Assembly: GCA_023228885.1 (NCBI GenBank)
Contig: JALOAJ010000005.1
Coordinates: 1 to 64,000, forward strand
From: Bacillota bacterium
Lineage (GTDB): Bacteria; Bacillota; Clostridia; Monoglobales; Firm-18
Length of the DNA stretch: 64,000 nucleotides
Direction: 5' to 3'
The notes beneath the pieces were generated by a model. The model ran no database searches. It was not told where the DNA came from and worked only from the letters and a program-made list of their open reading frames with translations. The first letter of the stretch is position 1. Every line of letters starts with the position of its first letter. Both the position numbers and the translations under genes were made by a program. Shown here in pieces: positions 53,011 through 62,594 of the stretch.

Positions 53011-54783
53011 TTGGTTGAAAGGAAAATGCATATGAAAAAGTTAATGCTTGGAAATGCGGCAATTGCAAGGGGAGCATACGAGGCGGGCGTAACGGTGGTT
53101 TCGTCTTATCCGGGAACACCAAGCACCGAAATAACGCAAGAAATTGCCAAGTATGATGAAATATATTCCGAATGGGCGCCAAACGAAAAGGTTGCGCTTG
53201 AGGTTGCAATCGGCGCGTCTTTCGCAGGCGCAAGGTCGATGTCATGCATGAAGCATGTTGGGCTGAACGTTGCCGCCGACCCTCTCTATTCCGTTTCATA
53301 TACCGGCGTTGGCGGCGGGTTGGTGGTGTGCGTTGCGGATGACCCGGGGATTCACAGCAGCCAAAACGAGCAAGACAGCCGTCTTGTTGCGATTTCCGCA
53401 AAAGTGCCGATGCTTGAGCCCGCGGACAGCGAAGAATGTAAGCAGTATGTCAAACAGGCGTTTTTGCTCAGCGAAAAATACGATACGCCCATTTTAGTGC
53501 GGTTATCCACCCGAATATCCCATTCGCAAAGCCTTGTCGAGCAAGGGGAGCGGGTTGAAAAGCCCTTGGGCGACTACGAAAAAAACATTGCAAAAAATGT
53601 TATGATGCCGACAATGGCTGTAAAACGCCATATATTTGTTGAAAAGCGGCTTGGCGATATGAAAAGGTTTGCCGAAGAATGCGAACTTAACACCATAGAG
53701 CACAAAAGCGAAAAAGTTGGGGTAATTTCGGCGGGGATTGCATATCAATATGCAAAGGAGGCGTTCCCCGAAGCATCATTTTTAAAATTGGGAATGTTAA
53801 ACCCGTTGCCGACAGACCTTATAAAGGACTTTGCCAAAAGCGTTGACACTTTGTATGTTATAGAGGAATTAGAGCCGGTAATAGAAAACCATTGCAAGGT
53901 AATCGGCGTTGATGTTATAGGCAAGCAAATTTTGCCCAAAACGGGTGAATATAATGTAGGAATGATAAAAAAAGCGGTGTTTGGCATCAATGCCGACACC
54001 CATAACATAGATGAGGAAGCCCCGGGCAGACCGCCCGTCATGTGTGTGGGTTGCCCCCATCGAGGGACATTTTACGTTTTGAATAAATTGGGGCTTACCG
54101 TCAGCGGCGATATAGGCTGCTATACATTGGGCGCATTGCCTCCTCTTTCGGCAATGGATATGTGCGTGTGCATGGGCGCAAGCATTGGTATGGCACACGG
54201 CATTGAAAAGGCACGGGGGGATGATTTTCGCAAAAAAACGGTTGCGGTTATCGGCGATTCAACCTTTCTTCACAGCGGAATAACAGGGTTAATCGATATG
54301 GTTTACAATAAAGGAAACAGCACCGTGATTATACTGGATAATTCAATAACCGCAATGACGGGTCATCAAGATAACCCTGCAACGGGATACACAATAAAAG
54401 GCGAGCCGACAAAAACGGTGGATTTGGAAAAGCTTTGCAAAGCTATCGGGATTGAAAACATTGTAGCTGCCGACCCATTTGACCTTAGCGGTTTTGAAAA
54501 GGTTGTAAAGGAACAGACGGCAGCCGACGGACCGTCCGTCATTATTGCAAAACGCCCGTGCGCATTGTTAAAGGGTGTTGTTTTCTCGGGCGCATTGGAA
54601 ATTACCGATAACTGTAAGAACTGTAAAATGTGCCTGCGGCTTGGATGCCCGGCAATATCAACAGTTGACGGCAGGGTGGTTATTGATTCGTCGCAATGCG
54701 TTGGGTGCAACCTTTGCGTGAAGGTATGCAAATTCAATGCCATAGAGCCGATTACCCCTTTAACGAAAGGAATGAAATTGTAA
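53011..54783 (+). CDS. iorA: Indolepyruvate:ferredoxin oxidoreductase alpha subunit
   Basis: 590 residues; frame opens with an alternative start near 53032 (MKKLMLGNAAIARGAYEAG), which has AAGGA upstream. N-terminal pyrimidine domain (SSYPGTPSTEI), C-terminal TPP-binding region (GDSTFLHSGITGL and DNSITAMTGHQDNP), and two [4Fe-4S] motifs: CKNCKMCLRLGCP and CVGCNLCVKVCKF. Oxidises aryl pyruvates to arylacetyl-CoA, reducing ferredoxin. Confidence 0.95.
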   Translation: MVERKMHMKKLMLGNAAIARGAYEAGVTVVSSYPGTPSTEITQEIAKYDEIYSEWAPNEKVALEVAIGASFAGARSMSCMKHVGLNVAADPLYSVSYTGVGGGLVVCVADDPGIHSSQNEQDSRLVAISAKVPMLEPADSEECKQYVKQAFLLSEKYDTPILVRLSTRISHSQSLVEQGERVEKPLGDYEKNIAKNVMMPTMAVKRHIFVEKRLGDMKRFAEECELNTIEHKSEKVGVISAGIAYQYAKEAFPEASFLKLGMLNPLPTDLIKDFAKSVDTLYVIEELEPVIENHCKVIGVDVIGKQILPKTGEYNVGMIKKAVFGINADTHNIDEEAPGRPPVMCVGCPHRGTFYVLNKLGLTVSGDIGCYTLGALPPLSAMDMCVCMGASIGMAHGIEKARGDDFRKKTVAVIGDSTFLHSGITGLIDMVYNKGNSTVIILDNSITAMTGHQDNPATGYTIKGEPTKTVDLEKLCKAIGIENIVAADPFDLSGFEKVVKEQTAADGPSVIIAKRPCALLKGVVFSGALEITDNCKNCKMCLRLGCPAISTVDGRVVIDSSQCVGCNLCVKVCKFNAIEPITPLTKGMKL

Positions 54784-54785
54784 AA

Positions 54786-55382
54786 ATGACAGATACAATA
54801 AATATAATGATTGTCGGCGTGGGCGGGCAAGGCACTTTGCTGGCAAGCAGGATACTGGGCAATGCCGCAATAGACTGCGGGTTTGACGTTAAGGTGTCGG
54901 AGGTTCATGGGATGTCACAGCGCGGCGGCAGCGTTGTTACATATGTTAAATATGGAGAAAAGGTTTTCTCACCGGTAATTTCCGAAGGCGAGGCGGATAT
55001 TATTTTGGCGTTTGAACAGCTTGAGGCGTACAGGTATTTAAAATTTTTGAAAAAAGACGGCACAATGATTTTAAACACCCAAAAGATTGCCCCCATGCCG
55101 GTTATAACCGGTGCGGCAAGCTACCCCGAGGAAATTATAGAAAAATTAAATAAAACAGGGGCGAAAATAATTGCGATAGATGCGCTAAGCGCGGCATTAA
55201 AGGCGGGCAATGCAAAGGCGGTCAATGTTGTTTTAATAGGGGTTTTGGCAAGCAAAACAAATATACAAAAAGATATTTGGCAAAAGGCAATCGAAAAAAC
55301 GGTGCCGCCGCGGTTTTTGCAGGTAAATCAGCAAGCTTTTGAAGCAGGGTATAATGACCAAAAAGGAGGCGGATGTGTTTGA
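54786..55382 (+). CDS. iorB: Indolepyruvate:ferredoxin oxidoreductase beta subunit
   Basis: 198 residues from ATG 54786. Gamma-type 2-oxoacid oxidoreductase domain: MIVGVGGQGTLLASRILGNAA and KVSEVHGMSQRGGSVVTYVKYG. Partner of IorA. Overlaps the second PaaK gene by 10 bases. Its own ribosome site is weak, so translation may be coupled to iorA. Confidence 0.94.
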   Translation: MTDTINIMIVGVGGQGTLLASRILGNAAIDCGFDVKVSEVHGMSQRGGSVVTYVKYGEKVFSPVISEGEADIILAFEQLEAYRYLKFLKKDGTMILNTQKIAPMPVITGAASYPEEIIEKLNKTGAKIIAIDALSAALKAGNAKAVNVVLIGVLASKTNIQKDIWQKAIEKTVPPRFLQVNQQAFEAGYNDQKGGGCV

Positions 55383-56683
55383 GACTGTATTGGGACCAAA
55401 AAAACGAATGTATGTCACGGGACAGGATACATGATATTCAATCCAAAAGGCTTGTTAGCCTTGTAAAAAGAGTTTACACCAATGTGCCTTACTATCGGGA
55501 AAAAATGCACGCAAAAGGCATTTTGCCGGAGGATATAACATCAATTGAAGATATAGATTTGTTGCCGTTTACCACAAAGCAGGACTTGCGCGAAACATAC
55601 CCGTTTGGGCTTTTTGCGTCGCCGATGAACGAGATAGTGCGTGTGCACGCATCAAGCGGAACGACAGGCAAGCAAACGGTTGTGGGATACACGCAAAAGG
55701 ATATTACATTGTGGTCGGAGCTGATGGCACGGTGCTTTTCCATGACCGGGGCGGATAAATCGTCCGTTATTCAAGTTTCGTACGGCTATGGGCTTTTTAC
55801 AGGCGGGCTGGGCGCTCATTACGGGGCGGAAAGAATCGGCGCCGCTACCGTTCCCACATCATCCGGCAACACTCAACGGCAAATAAATATAATGAAGGAT
55901 TTTGGCGTTACGGTGCTTTGCTGTACGCCGTCTTATGCCCTGTATTTGGCAGAGGTGATTGAGGAGTCGGGCATTTCGCTTGACGAGCTGAAATTAAAGG
56001 CGGGCGTTTTCGGAGCCGAGCCGTGGACGGAAAATATGCGAAGCGAAATAGAACGGCGGCTGAACATCAAGGCATACGACATTTACGGGCTTAGCGAAAT
56101 TATGGGTCCGGGCGTGTCAATGGATTGCGAGTATAAAAACGGGCTGCACATTTGGGAAGACCATTTTTACCCCGAAATAATTAACAGCGACACAGGGGAA
56201 CGGCTGCCGGCAAACACCGACGGAGAACTGGTGTTTACAACCCTTACAAAAGAGGGCTTTCCGCTTATTCGATACAGAACCAGAGATGTTTCTTCCCTCA
56301 GCTACGAAAAATGCGGTTGCGGGCGCACCGTTGCACGCATGGCAAAACCAAGCGGAAGAACTGACGATATGCTGATTATCCGCGGCGTAAATGTTTTTCC
56401 GTCGCAAATTGAAAGCGTGTTGCTTGAAATAGGTGAAACTTCACCTCATTATATGATTATAATTGATAGGGTGGGCACGCTTGATACCATTGAAATTCAG
56501 GTGGAGCTAACGGTTGATATGCTTTCGGACGAGGTTAAAAGGCTGGAGGATACGGAAAATAAAATCAGAAGGGGCATTGAAAGCACGCTTGGTCTTGCGG
56601 CAAAGGTAACGCTGGTGGAGTCTAAAACAATACAGCGAAGCGAAGGCAAGGCAGTGAGGGTTATAGATAAAAGAAAACTATAA
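55373..56683 (+). CDS. paaK: Phenylacetate-CoA ligase family protein 2
   Basis: 436 residues. Same motifs as the first copy: HASSGTTGKQTVVGYT, YRTRDVSSL and GRTDDMLIIRGVNVFPSQIE. ATG at 55373 is only 3 bases after AGGAGG; the in-frame TTG at 55379 has better spacing, so the true N terminus may be 2 residues shorter. Clearly a paralogue of 51713-53002. Confidence 0.93.
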   Translation: MCLRLYWDQKNECMSRDRIHDIQSKRLVSLVKRVYTNVPYYREKMHAKGILPEDITSIEDIDLLPFTTKQDLRETYPFGLFASPMNEIVRVHASSGTTGKQTVVGYTQKDITLWSELMARCFSMTGADKSSVIQVSYGYGLFTGGLGAHYGAERIGAATVPTSSGNTQRQINIMKDFGVTVLCCTPSYALYLAEVIEESGISLDELKLKAGVFGAEPWTENMRSEIERRLNIKAYDIYGLSEIMGPGVSMDCEYKNGLHIWEDHFYPEIINSDTGERLPANTDGELVFTTLTKEGFPLIRYRTRDVSSLSYEKCGCGRTVARMAKPSGRTDDMLIIRGVNVFPSQIESVLLEIGETSPHYMIIIDRVGTLDTIEIQVELTVDMLSDEVKRLEDTENKIRRGIESTLGLAAKVTLVESKTIQRSEGKAVRVIDKRKL

Positions 56684-56701
56684 AGGAGGCAGGTATTTAT
56701 T

Positions 56702-57136
56702 ATGTTAATCAAACAGATTTCAATTTTTATCGAGAACAAATCGGGCAGATTGGCAGAAATAACAAAGCTGTTCGGCGAAAAGGGCGTTAATATACTTGCC
56801 CTGTCTATTGCCGATACCACCGATTTCGGAATTTTGCGCCTTATAGTATCGGATGCGGACAAGGCGGAAAAGGCGGTAAAGGAAAGCGGGCTTACCGCAA
56901 AGGTTACCGAAGTTATTGGCGTTTCAATATCCCACACGCCGGGCGGTTTGGCAAAGGCGCTTTCAGTTTTGCATCAAAATGGCATAAGCATTGAGTATAT
57001 GTATGCTTTTGCCACCCGCTCAGAGCAGGATGCAATGGTCATTTTGAGGGTGAAGGACAACTTTGCCGCAATAAAGCATCTTACCGACGCAGGGATATCC
57101 ATATTGCGCAAAGAGGATTTGGCAGAGCTTTTTTAG
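56702..57136 (+). CDS. Tandem ACT-domain protein
   Basis: 144 residues with two ACT domains: QISIFIENKSGRLAEITKLF (about 5-70) and TPGGLAKALSVLHQNGISIEYMYAF (about 75-140). Such proteins bind amino acids and commonly follow paaK-iorAB; this one probably senses an aromatic amino acid. GGAGG upstream. Confidence 0.9.
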   Translation: MLIKQISIFIENKSGRLAEITKLFGEKGVNILALSIADTTDFGILRLIVSDADKAEKAVKESGLTAKVTEVIGVSISHTPGGLAKALSVLHQNGISIEYMYAFATRSEQDAMVILRVKDNFAAIKHLTDAGISILRKEDLAELF

Positions 57137-57153
57137 CTATTAGGAGGGGTATC

Positions 57154-58215
57154 ATGGAAAGCAAAACACCGCTGTATAATTGTCATGTGCAAGCGGGGGG
57201 GAAAATTGTTCCTTTTGCGGGGTATCTTATGCCGATTCAATATTCCGGCATAATTGCCGAGCACATGGCGGTGAGGGAAAGGGCAGGTCTGTTTGACATT
57301 TCGCATATGGGCGAATTTTTGTTGGAAGGTCCTGATGCCGTCGGCAATTTAAATCGTCTGCTTACAAACGACTATTCCAACCTGCAGCAAGGCGCTGCAC
57401 GGTACAGCCCAATGTGCAACGAGCAAGGCGGAATAATAGACGATGTCATTGTGTATAATTATGGTAATATGCGGTATGTTATTGTTGTAAACGCTTCAAA
57501 CAAAGAAAAGGATTATAAATGGATACAAAACAACTTGTTCGGCAATGTTGTTTTAACCGATATCAGCGACCAAACGGCTTTGATTGCGCTGCAAGGTCCG
57601 CTTGCGCAAACAATATTGCAAACGGTTACAAAAGCTTTACCTCAAAAACGGTTTACCGTAGTTGCGGATGCTGATATTTACGGCGCAAAATGCAATATTT
57701 CACGCACAGGCTATACAGGGGAAGATGGGTTTGAAATTTATTGCGATGCGCAAAAGGCGGTTGATGTGTGGAACGCTCTGCTTACTGTAGGCGAACCTCA
57801 CGGCTTGATACCATGCGGTTTAGGCGCGCGCGACACCCTCAGGTTAGAGGCGGCGTTGCCGCTTTATGGGCACGAAATGAATGACGATATTACGCCGCTT
57901 GAAGCGGGGTTGGGGTTTTTTGTAAAGGCTGACAAGGACGATTTTATTGGTAAAAAGGCAATTCTTGAAAAAAACAGCAGTCTAAACAGGGTAGGCATTA
58001 AAATTACCGATAAAGGAATAGCACGGGAAAATTGCAATGTATATTCAAATGATAAAAAGATAGGCATTGTCACCTCTGGAACATATTGCCCATTTTTAGG
58101 AGGCGCATATGCAATGGCGCTTGTTGACGGCGAAGCTTCTGGGGATATAACGGTTGAGGTTCGCGGAAAACGGCTTGCGGCGGAAATTGTCGATTTACCG
58201 TTTTATAAAAAATAA
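57154..58215 (+). CDS. gcvT: Glycine cleavage system T protein (aminomethyltransferase)
   Basis: 353 residues. Moves the aminomethyl carbon to tetrahydrofolate. VPFAGYLMPIQYSG-type start, FDISHMGEFLLEGPDAV, SRTGYTGEDGFEIYC. First of four gcv genes. Confidence 0.96.
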   Translation: MESKTPLYNCHVQAGGKIVPFAGYLMPIQYSGIIAEHMAVRERAGLFDISHMGEFLLEGPDAVGNLNRLLTNDYSNLQQGAARYSPMCNEQGGIIDDVIVYNYGNMRYVIVVNASNKEKDYKWIQNNLFGNVVLTDISDQTALIALQGPLAQTILQTVTKALPQKRFTVVADADIYGAKCNISRTGYTGEDGFEIYCDAQKAVDVWNALLTVGEPHGLIPCGLGARDTLRLEAALPLYGHEMNDDITPLEAGLGFFVKADKDDFIGKKAILEKNSSLNRVGIKITDKGIARENCNVYSNDKKIGIVTSGTYCPFLGGAYAMALVDGEASGDITVEVRGKRLAAEIVDLPFYKK

Positions 58216-58244
58216 TATAATTATTTGAAGGGAGTTTTACCGAT

Positions 58245-58607
58245 ATGTCAATTAAATTTACAAAAACGCACGAGTGGGTAAAGTTTACAGACGATAACAC
58301 CGCTTATATCGGAATTACCGATTATGCGCAAAGCGAGCTGGGGGATGTTGTGTATATCCGATTGCCCGAGGCAGGCGAAACGCTTACAACGGGGCAGCCT
58401 TTCACCGATATTGAGTCCGTAAAGGCGGTTTCAGAAATTTTCAGCCCGGTTGACGGCGTTGTATCGGAATCAAATGAACTGCTTGATGCTGCGCCGGAGC
58501 TGATAAACGAAGCGCCGTACGACACATGGATTATAAAGGCTGAAAATATAAACAAAACGGCGGAATTTCTTACAGAGGAAGAATATAACGAAATAATTAA
58601 AGGTTAA
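58245..58607 (+). CDS. gcvH: Glycine cleavage system H protein
   Basis: 120 residues. Lipoylation site Lys in FTDIESVKAVSEIFSP. THEWVKFTDDNTAYIGIT at the start. Carries the aminomethyl group between P, T and L proteins. Confidence 0.97.
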   Translation: MSIKFTKTHEWVKFTDDNTAYIGITDYAQSELGDVVYIRLPEAGETLTTGQPFTDIESVKAVSEIFSPVDGVVSESNELLDAAPELINEAPYDTWIIKAENINKTAEFLTEEEYNEIIKG

Positions 58608-58618
58608 AGGTGGGCGCT

Positions 58619-59923
58619 ATGGCAAATTATATATCAATTACCGAATCTGAAAAAAAGCAAATGCTGGATGCGGTTGGCGTAAGCGAAATTGAGGAGCTTT
58701 TCGGCGGTATACCGGAAAAGGTGACGCTTAAAGCCCCCCTTGCAATCCCGCACGGTTTGCCCGAGCAAAAGGTTTTTGCAAAAATGAGCGCCATGGCGGC
58801 GAAAAACAAGGTTTACCGCAGCATTTTTAGAGGCGGCGGGGCATATCGCCATTATATACCTGCCGTTGTTGACAGCATATGCTCAAAAGAGGAATTTGTA
58901 ACGGCGTACACTCCGTATCAGCCTGAGATAAGCCAAGGCGTTTTACAGGCAATCTTTGAATATCAGTCTATGATATGCAGGCTCACCGATATGGATGTAT
59001 CCAACGCCTCTGTTTACGATGGCGCTACCGCGGCGGCGGAGGCGGTTGCAATGTGCAAAACCCCGCGAAAAAATAAGGCGCTTCTTTCGTCGGCGTTAAA
59101 CCCTCAAATAATTGAAACGGTTAAGACATACTGCTTTGGTTCGGACACACCGTATGAAATTTTGCCGCACACCGACGGTAAAACAAATGTTGATTTTTCC
59201 GACAGCGACGCGTCGTGTATAATAATCAGCCAGCCGAATTTTTATGGTGTAATTGAAGATGTTGAAAAGATATGCGAAAACGCGCATGGCAAAGGGATAA
59301 AGGTTATTGTGTGCTGTAACCCGATTTCGCTTGCATTGCTGAAAACGCCCGGAGAATGCGGTGCGGATATTGCCGTAGGTGATGCGCAGCCGCTGGGGAT
59401 TCCCCTTTCGTTCGGCGGCCCGTATTTGGGCTTTATGGCGTGTAAAACGGAATTAACGCGCAAGCTGCCCGGTCGCATTGTAGGGCAAACGACAGACACC
59501 CGAGGCAACCGTGCTTTTGTGTTGACATTGCAGGCGCGCGAGCAGCATATACGCCGTGAAAAGGCGTCCAGCAACATTTGTTCCAATCAAGCGTTGTGCG
59601 CATTGCGTGCGGGGGTATATCTCAGCGCAATGGGCAGCCGCGGGTTGGAGCGGGCGGCATCGCATTGCGCGGCAAAAGCGCATTATATGGCAGCGGAGCT
59701 GTGCAAAATAAAGGGTGTATCCTTGGCGTATAAAAACGAATTTTTTAATGAATTTTTAACGATATGCCCAAAACCCGAGGCGGCGCTTTCCGCTTTGGAT
59801 GATGCGGGAATATTGGGCGGTCTTGTTGTTGACGGGAAAGTTTTATGGTGCGTTACCGAGCAAAACAGCATTGATGAAATTGACGAGGCGGTTGGAATTG
59901 TTAGGGAGGTGTGCGGAAAGTGA
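58619..59923 (+). CDS. gcvPA: Glycine dehydrogenase (decarboxylating) subunit 1
   Basis: 434 residues from ATG 58619 (AAAGGTGG before it). N-terminal half of P protein: NASVYDGATAAAEAVAMC, QPNFYGVIEDVE and PLSFGGPYLGFMAC. The last bases form GTGA with the next start. Confidence 0.96.
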   Translation: MANYISITESEKKQMLDAVGVSEIEELFGGIPEKVTLKAPLAIPHGLPEQKVFAKMSAMAAKNKVYRSIFRGGGAYRHYIPAVVDSICSKEEFVTAYTPYQPEISQGVLQAIFEYQSMICRLTDMDVSNASVYDGATAAAEAVAMCKTPRKNKALLSSALNPQIIETVKTYCFGSDTPYEILPHTDGKTNVDFSDSDASCIIISQPNFYGVIEDVEKICENAHGKGIKVIVCCNPISLALLKTPGECGADIAVGDAQPLGIPLSFGGPYLGFMACKTELTRKLPGRIVGQTTDTRGNRAFVLTLQAREQHIRREKASSNICSNQALCALRAGVYLSAMGSRGLERAASHCAAKAHYMAAELCKIKGVSLAYKNEFFNEFLTICPKPEAALSALDDAGILGGLVVDGKVLWCVTEQNSIDEIDEAVGIVREVCGK

Positions 59924-61293
59924 CAACGATTTTTGAACGGGATAACGGGGCTGAAAATGAATATTTGGGCGAATGCGAGGTAAGCTATAAGCTTGATAAT
60001 AAATATTGCAGAGATAAAAAACTTAAACTGCCCGGCGTTTCGGAGGGAGAGCTTTGCCGTCATTACACTCAGCTTGCCGACAACACCTACGGCGTAAATA
60101 ATGGTTTTTACCCGCTTGGCTCATGCACAATGAAATACAACCCCAAAATAAATGAAAAGGTTGCAGCCCTTGAGGGTTTTTCCGATATCCATCCGTTACA
60201 GCCGAAAAGCACAACTTCAGGCGCTGCCGAGGCGATAAACTTGCTAAGCAAGTATTTGTGTGAAATTCTTGGCATGGACAGCGTTACATTGCAGCCGGCG
60301 GCAGGCGCGCACGGTGAATTTTTGGGGCTTTTGCTTATGAAAGCATACCATGCCGACCGAAATGACGCAAAGCGAAATAAAATTATAGTGCCTGATTCGG
60401 CGCACGGCACAAATCCCGCAAGCGCCGTTATGACAGGCTTTGAAATTGTCAATATTCCAAGCGCAAAAGACGGCATGACGGATATTGACAAACTAAAAGA
60501 GGCGGTGGGGGAGGATACGGCAGGGCTTATGCTTACAAACCCCAACACCCTCGGTCTGTTTGATAAAAATATACTAAAGATAACCGATATTGTTCATAAA
60601 GCAGGGGGGCTTACTTATTGCGACGGTGCGAACCAAAACGCAATTATGGGGGTTGCCCGACCGGGTGATATGGGTTTTGACATAGTTCATGTTAATTTGC
60701 ACAAAACATTTTCAACGCCTCACGGCGGCGGAGGTCCGGGCAGCGGACCGGTTGGGTGCAAAAGCTTTCTTTCAAAATATCTGCCGGAGGGAGAATGCTC
60801 AATAGGGCGGGTAAAAGCTTTTTACGGCAATTTTCTTGTTGCGGTAAAAGCGCTGTGCTATATTACATCTTTAGGCTGTGACGGGTTGCTTAGCGCATCG
60901 CAGATTGCGGTGCTTAATGCAAATTATGTTATGAGCAAGTTATCCGGGCTGTTTGAAACGGTTGGTGACGGATATTGCATGCACGAGTTTGTTATAACGC
61001 TTGAAAAGCTAAAAAGCGAAACGGGCATAAATGCGCTGTCTTTTGCAAAAGCACTTTTAGACGAAGGCATACATCCGCCGACGATGTATTTTCCGCTGAT
61101 TGTTCCAGAGGCGCTTATGATTGAGCCAACCGAAACGGAATCGAAAAAGCGGCTTGATGATGCAATTGAGATTTTTAAAGATTTATATAACCGCGCAAAG
61201 GCGGGGGAAGATATGCACAATGCGCCTAAAAGGACATATGTTTCACGAGTGAACGAGGTGGCGGCAGCACGAAACCCAATTGTAAAGGCATAA
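59920..61293 (+). CDS. gcvPB: Glycine dehydrogenase (decarboxylating) subunit 2
   Basis: 457 residues from GTG 59920 (GGGAGG 10 bases upstream; frame open from 59911). PLP Lys in FDIVHVNLHKTFSTPHGGGG and FYPLGSCTMKYNP. Completes the P protein; the L protein gene is not in the window. Confidence 0.96.
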   Translation: MTTIFERDNGAENEYLGECEVSYKLDNKYCRDKKLKLPGVSEGELCRHYTQLADNTYGVNNGFYPLGSCTMKYNPKINEKVAALEGFSDIHPLQPKSTTSGAAEAINLLSKYLCEILGMDSVTLQPAAGAHGEFLGLLLMKAYHADRNDAKRNKIIVPDSAHGTNPASAVMTGFEIVNIPSAKDGMTDIDKLKEAVGEDTAGLMLTNPNTLGLFDKNILKITDIVHKAGGLTYCDGANQNAIMGVARPGDMGFDIVHVNLHKTFSTPHGGGGPGSGPVGCKSFLSKYLPEGECSIGRVKAFYGNFLVAVKALCYITSLGCDGLLSASQIAVLNANYVMSKLSGLFETVGDGYCMHEFVITLEKLKSETGINALSFAKALLDEGIHPPTMYFPLIVPEALMIEPTETESKKRLDDAIEIFKDLYNRAKAGEDMHNAPKRTYVSRVNEVAAARNPIVKA

Positions 61294-61325
61294 TACTAAT
61301 TCGCCGTTTAATGCGAATTAGTATT
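61292..61325. terminator. Perfect hairpin between convergent gcvPB and LysM-CAP genes
   Basis: 13 perfect pairs AATACTAATTCGC / GCGAATTAGTATT, 8-base loop. It overlaps the gcvPB stop. There is no strong T run on either side, so it may end transcription weakly from both directions or just protect mRNA ends. Confidence 0.6.
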
Positions 61326-61345
61326 GATACCCAAACAATCGGTAT

Positions 61346-61954
61346 TTATGGGCGTATAAACATTTGAACCCATGAATTGGAGCGTGAGTCATACCCAACC
61401 CCTATTTGCGTGTAGTTTGAATTTAAGATATTTGCACGGTGACCTTGGCTGTTCATCCATGCGTTCATAACTTCTTGCGCTGTTCGCTGCCCTTTTGCAA
61501 TATTTTCGCCGGCATAGCTGTAATGTATGCCAAAGCTTTTTATCATGTCAAAGGGCGAACCGTAAGTTGGAGAATTATGAGAAAAATAGTTTCTGTCGGT
61601 CAAATCACGCGCTTTATATTGCGCAACCCTTTGTAACTCCCAATTGCTTGTAAGCGCTTTTAAACCGTTATTGCTTCGCTGAACGTTTACAAGCCGAACT
61701 ACCTCTGCTTCAATGTTTTGCACCTGTTGGTTTTTTTCCGGTATCGTTACTTTGTCATTGGGGTAAATTAAGTTTGGGTTTTTAAATTGTGGATTTGAGG
61801 CAATTATTTCGCTAAGCCCCACCTGATATTTAACCGCAATTTTCCACAGCGAATCGCCGCGTTGAACGGTGTAGGTTGCGGCAGATACATTTAAAGCGAA
61901 AAAAAGCGATATAAAAACAGCGGGAAAAATAAAATGTTTTTTTATAATGTGCAC
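61346..61954 (-). CDS. Secreted LysM plus CAP-domain protein (YkwD/SafA-like)
   Basis: 202 residues. Signal peptide (about 1-26, ending NVSAA), LysM domain (about 27-72; YTVQRGDSLWKIAVKYQVGL), CAP/SCP domain from about 80 with NYFSHNSPTYGSPFDMI, AGENIAKG and MNSQGHRANILN. Binds peptidoglycan; similar proteins sit in spore coats or cell walls. The GTG at 61954 follows the GGGGG site with no gap, so the true initiation codon is uncertain. Confidence 0.88.
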   Translation of the reverse strand: MHIIKKHFIFPAVFISLFFALNVSAATYTVQRGDSLWKIAVKYQVGLSEIIASNPQFKNPNLIYPNDKVTIPEKNQQVQNIEAEVVRLVNVQRSNNGLKALTSNWELQRVAQYKARDLTDRNYFSHNSPTYGSPFDMIKSFGIHYSYAGENIAKGQRTAQEVMNAWMNSQGHRANILNSNYTQIGVGYDSRSNSWVQMFIRP

Positions 61955-62060
61955 CCCCTTGATTATATCTTATCCTAAAACCGAAACTTAAATCAAGGAA
62001 ATAAAAGGCGTTGGCGGCATGCAGCCCCATTTATCGTAAGCTAAGAAAGGGTGAAATAGA
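61955..62060. other. Divergent region between the LysM-CAP gene and ppa
   Basis: Contains inverted arms CCTTGATT (61957-61964) and AATCAAGG (61991-61998), 26 bases apart, around an A/T-rich block that may hold the LysM-CAP promoter. No clear sigma factor match. Confidence 0.4.
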
Positions 62061-62594
62061 ATGAATCCGTGGCACGATTTTGAGCCCGAAAGAATTACAA
62101 AAGAAAACTTTATAAGCGTTATAGAAATTCCCAAAGGCGGCAAAAAGAAGTATGAGTTGGATAAAGAAAGCGGAATGTTAATTTTAGACCGTGTGCTGTT
62201 TACATCTACGCATTATCCGACAAATTACGGTTTTATCCCGCGCACATTATCGGAGGATGGCGACCCGCTTGATGTTTTGGTGTTGTGTCAAGAGCATCTT
62301 GACATTATGACAACGGTTGAATGTTATCCGATTGGGGTTTTGAAAATGATAGATAACAATGAGGTTGACGAAAAAATTATAGCTATTCCGTTTGGCGACC
62401 CCACTTTGAATTTTTACAGCGATGTTACCGAGCTTCCCGAGCATTTGTTTCTTGAAATAAAACATTTTTTCGAGGTTTACAAGCATCTTGAAAACAAAGA
62501 AACTTTTGTGGAAGAAGTCAGCGGACGGCTTGATGCCGAAACAATGATTTTAAACGGAATAAAAAGATATATCGAAAAATTCGGAAGACCTTGA
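62061..62594 (+). CDS. ppa: Inorganic pyrophosphatase (family I)
   Basis: 177 residues. Hydrolyses pyrophosphate to phosphate. SVIEIPKGGKKKYELDKESG, YPTNYGFIPRTLSEDGDPLD(V) with the catalytic Asp residues and the Asp-rich turn. AAAGGGTG upstream. Its TGA stop lies in the next promoter's -35. Confidence 0.94.
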   Translation: MNPWHDFEPERITKENFISVIEIPKGGKKKYELDKESGMLILDRVLFTSTHYPTNYGFIPRTLSEDGDPLDVLVLCQEHLDIMTTVECYPIGVLKMIDNNEVDEKIIAIPFGDPTLNFYSDVTELPEHLFLEIKHFFEVYKHLENKETFVEEVSGRLDAETMILNGIKRYIEKFGRP

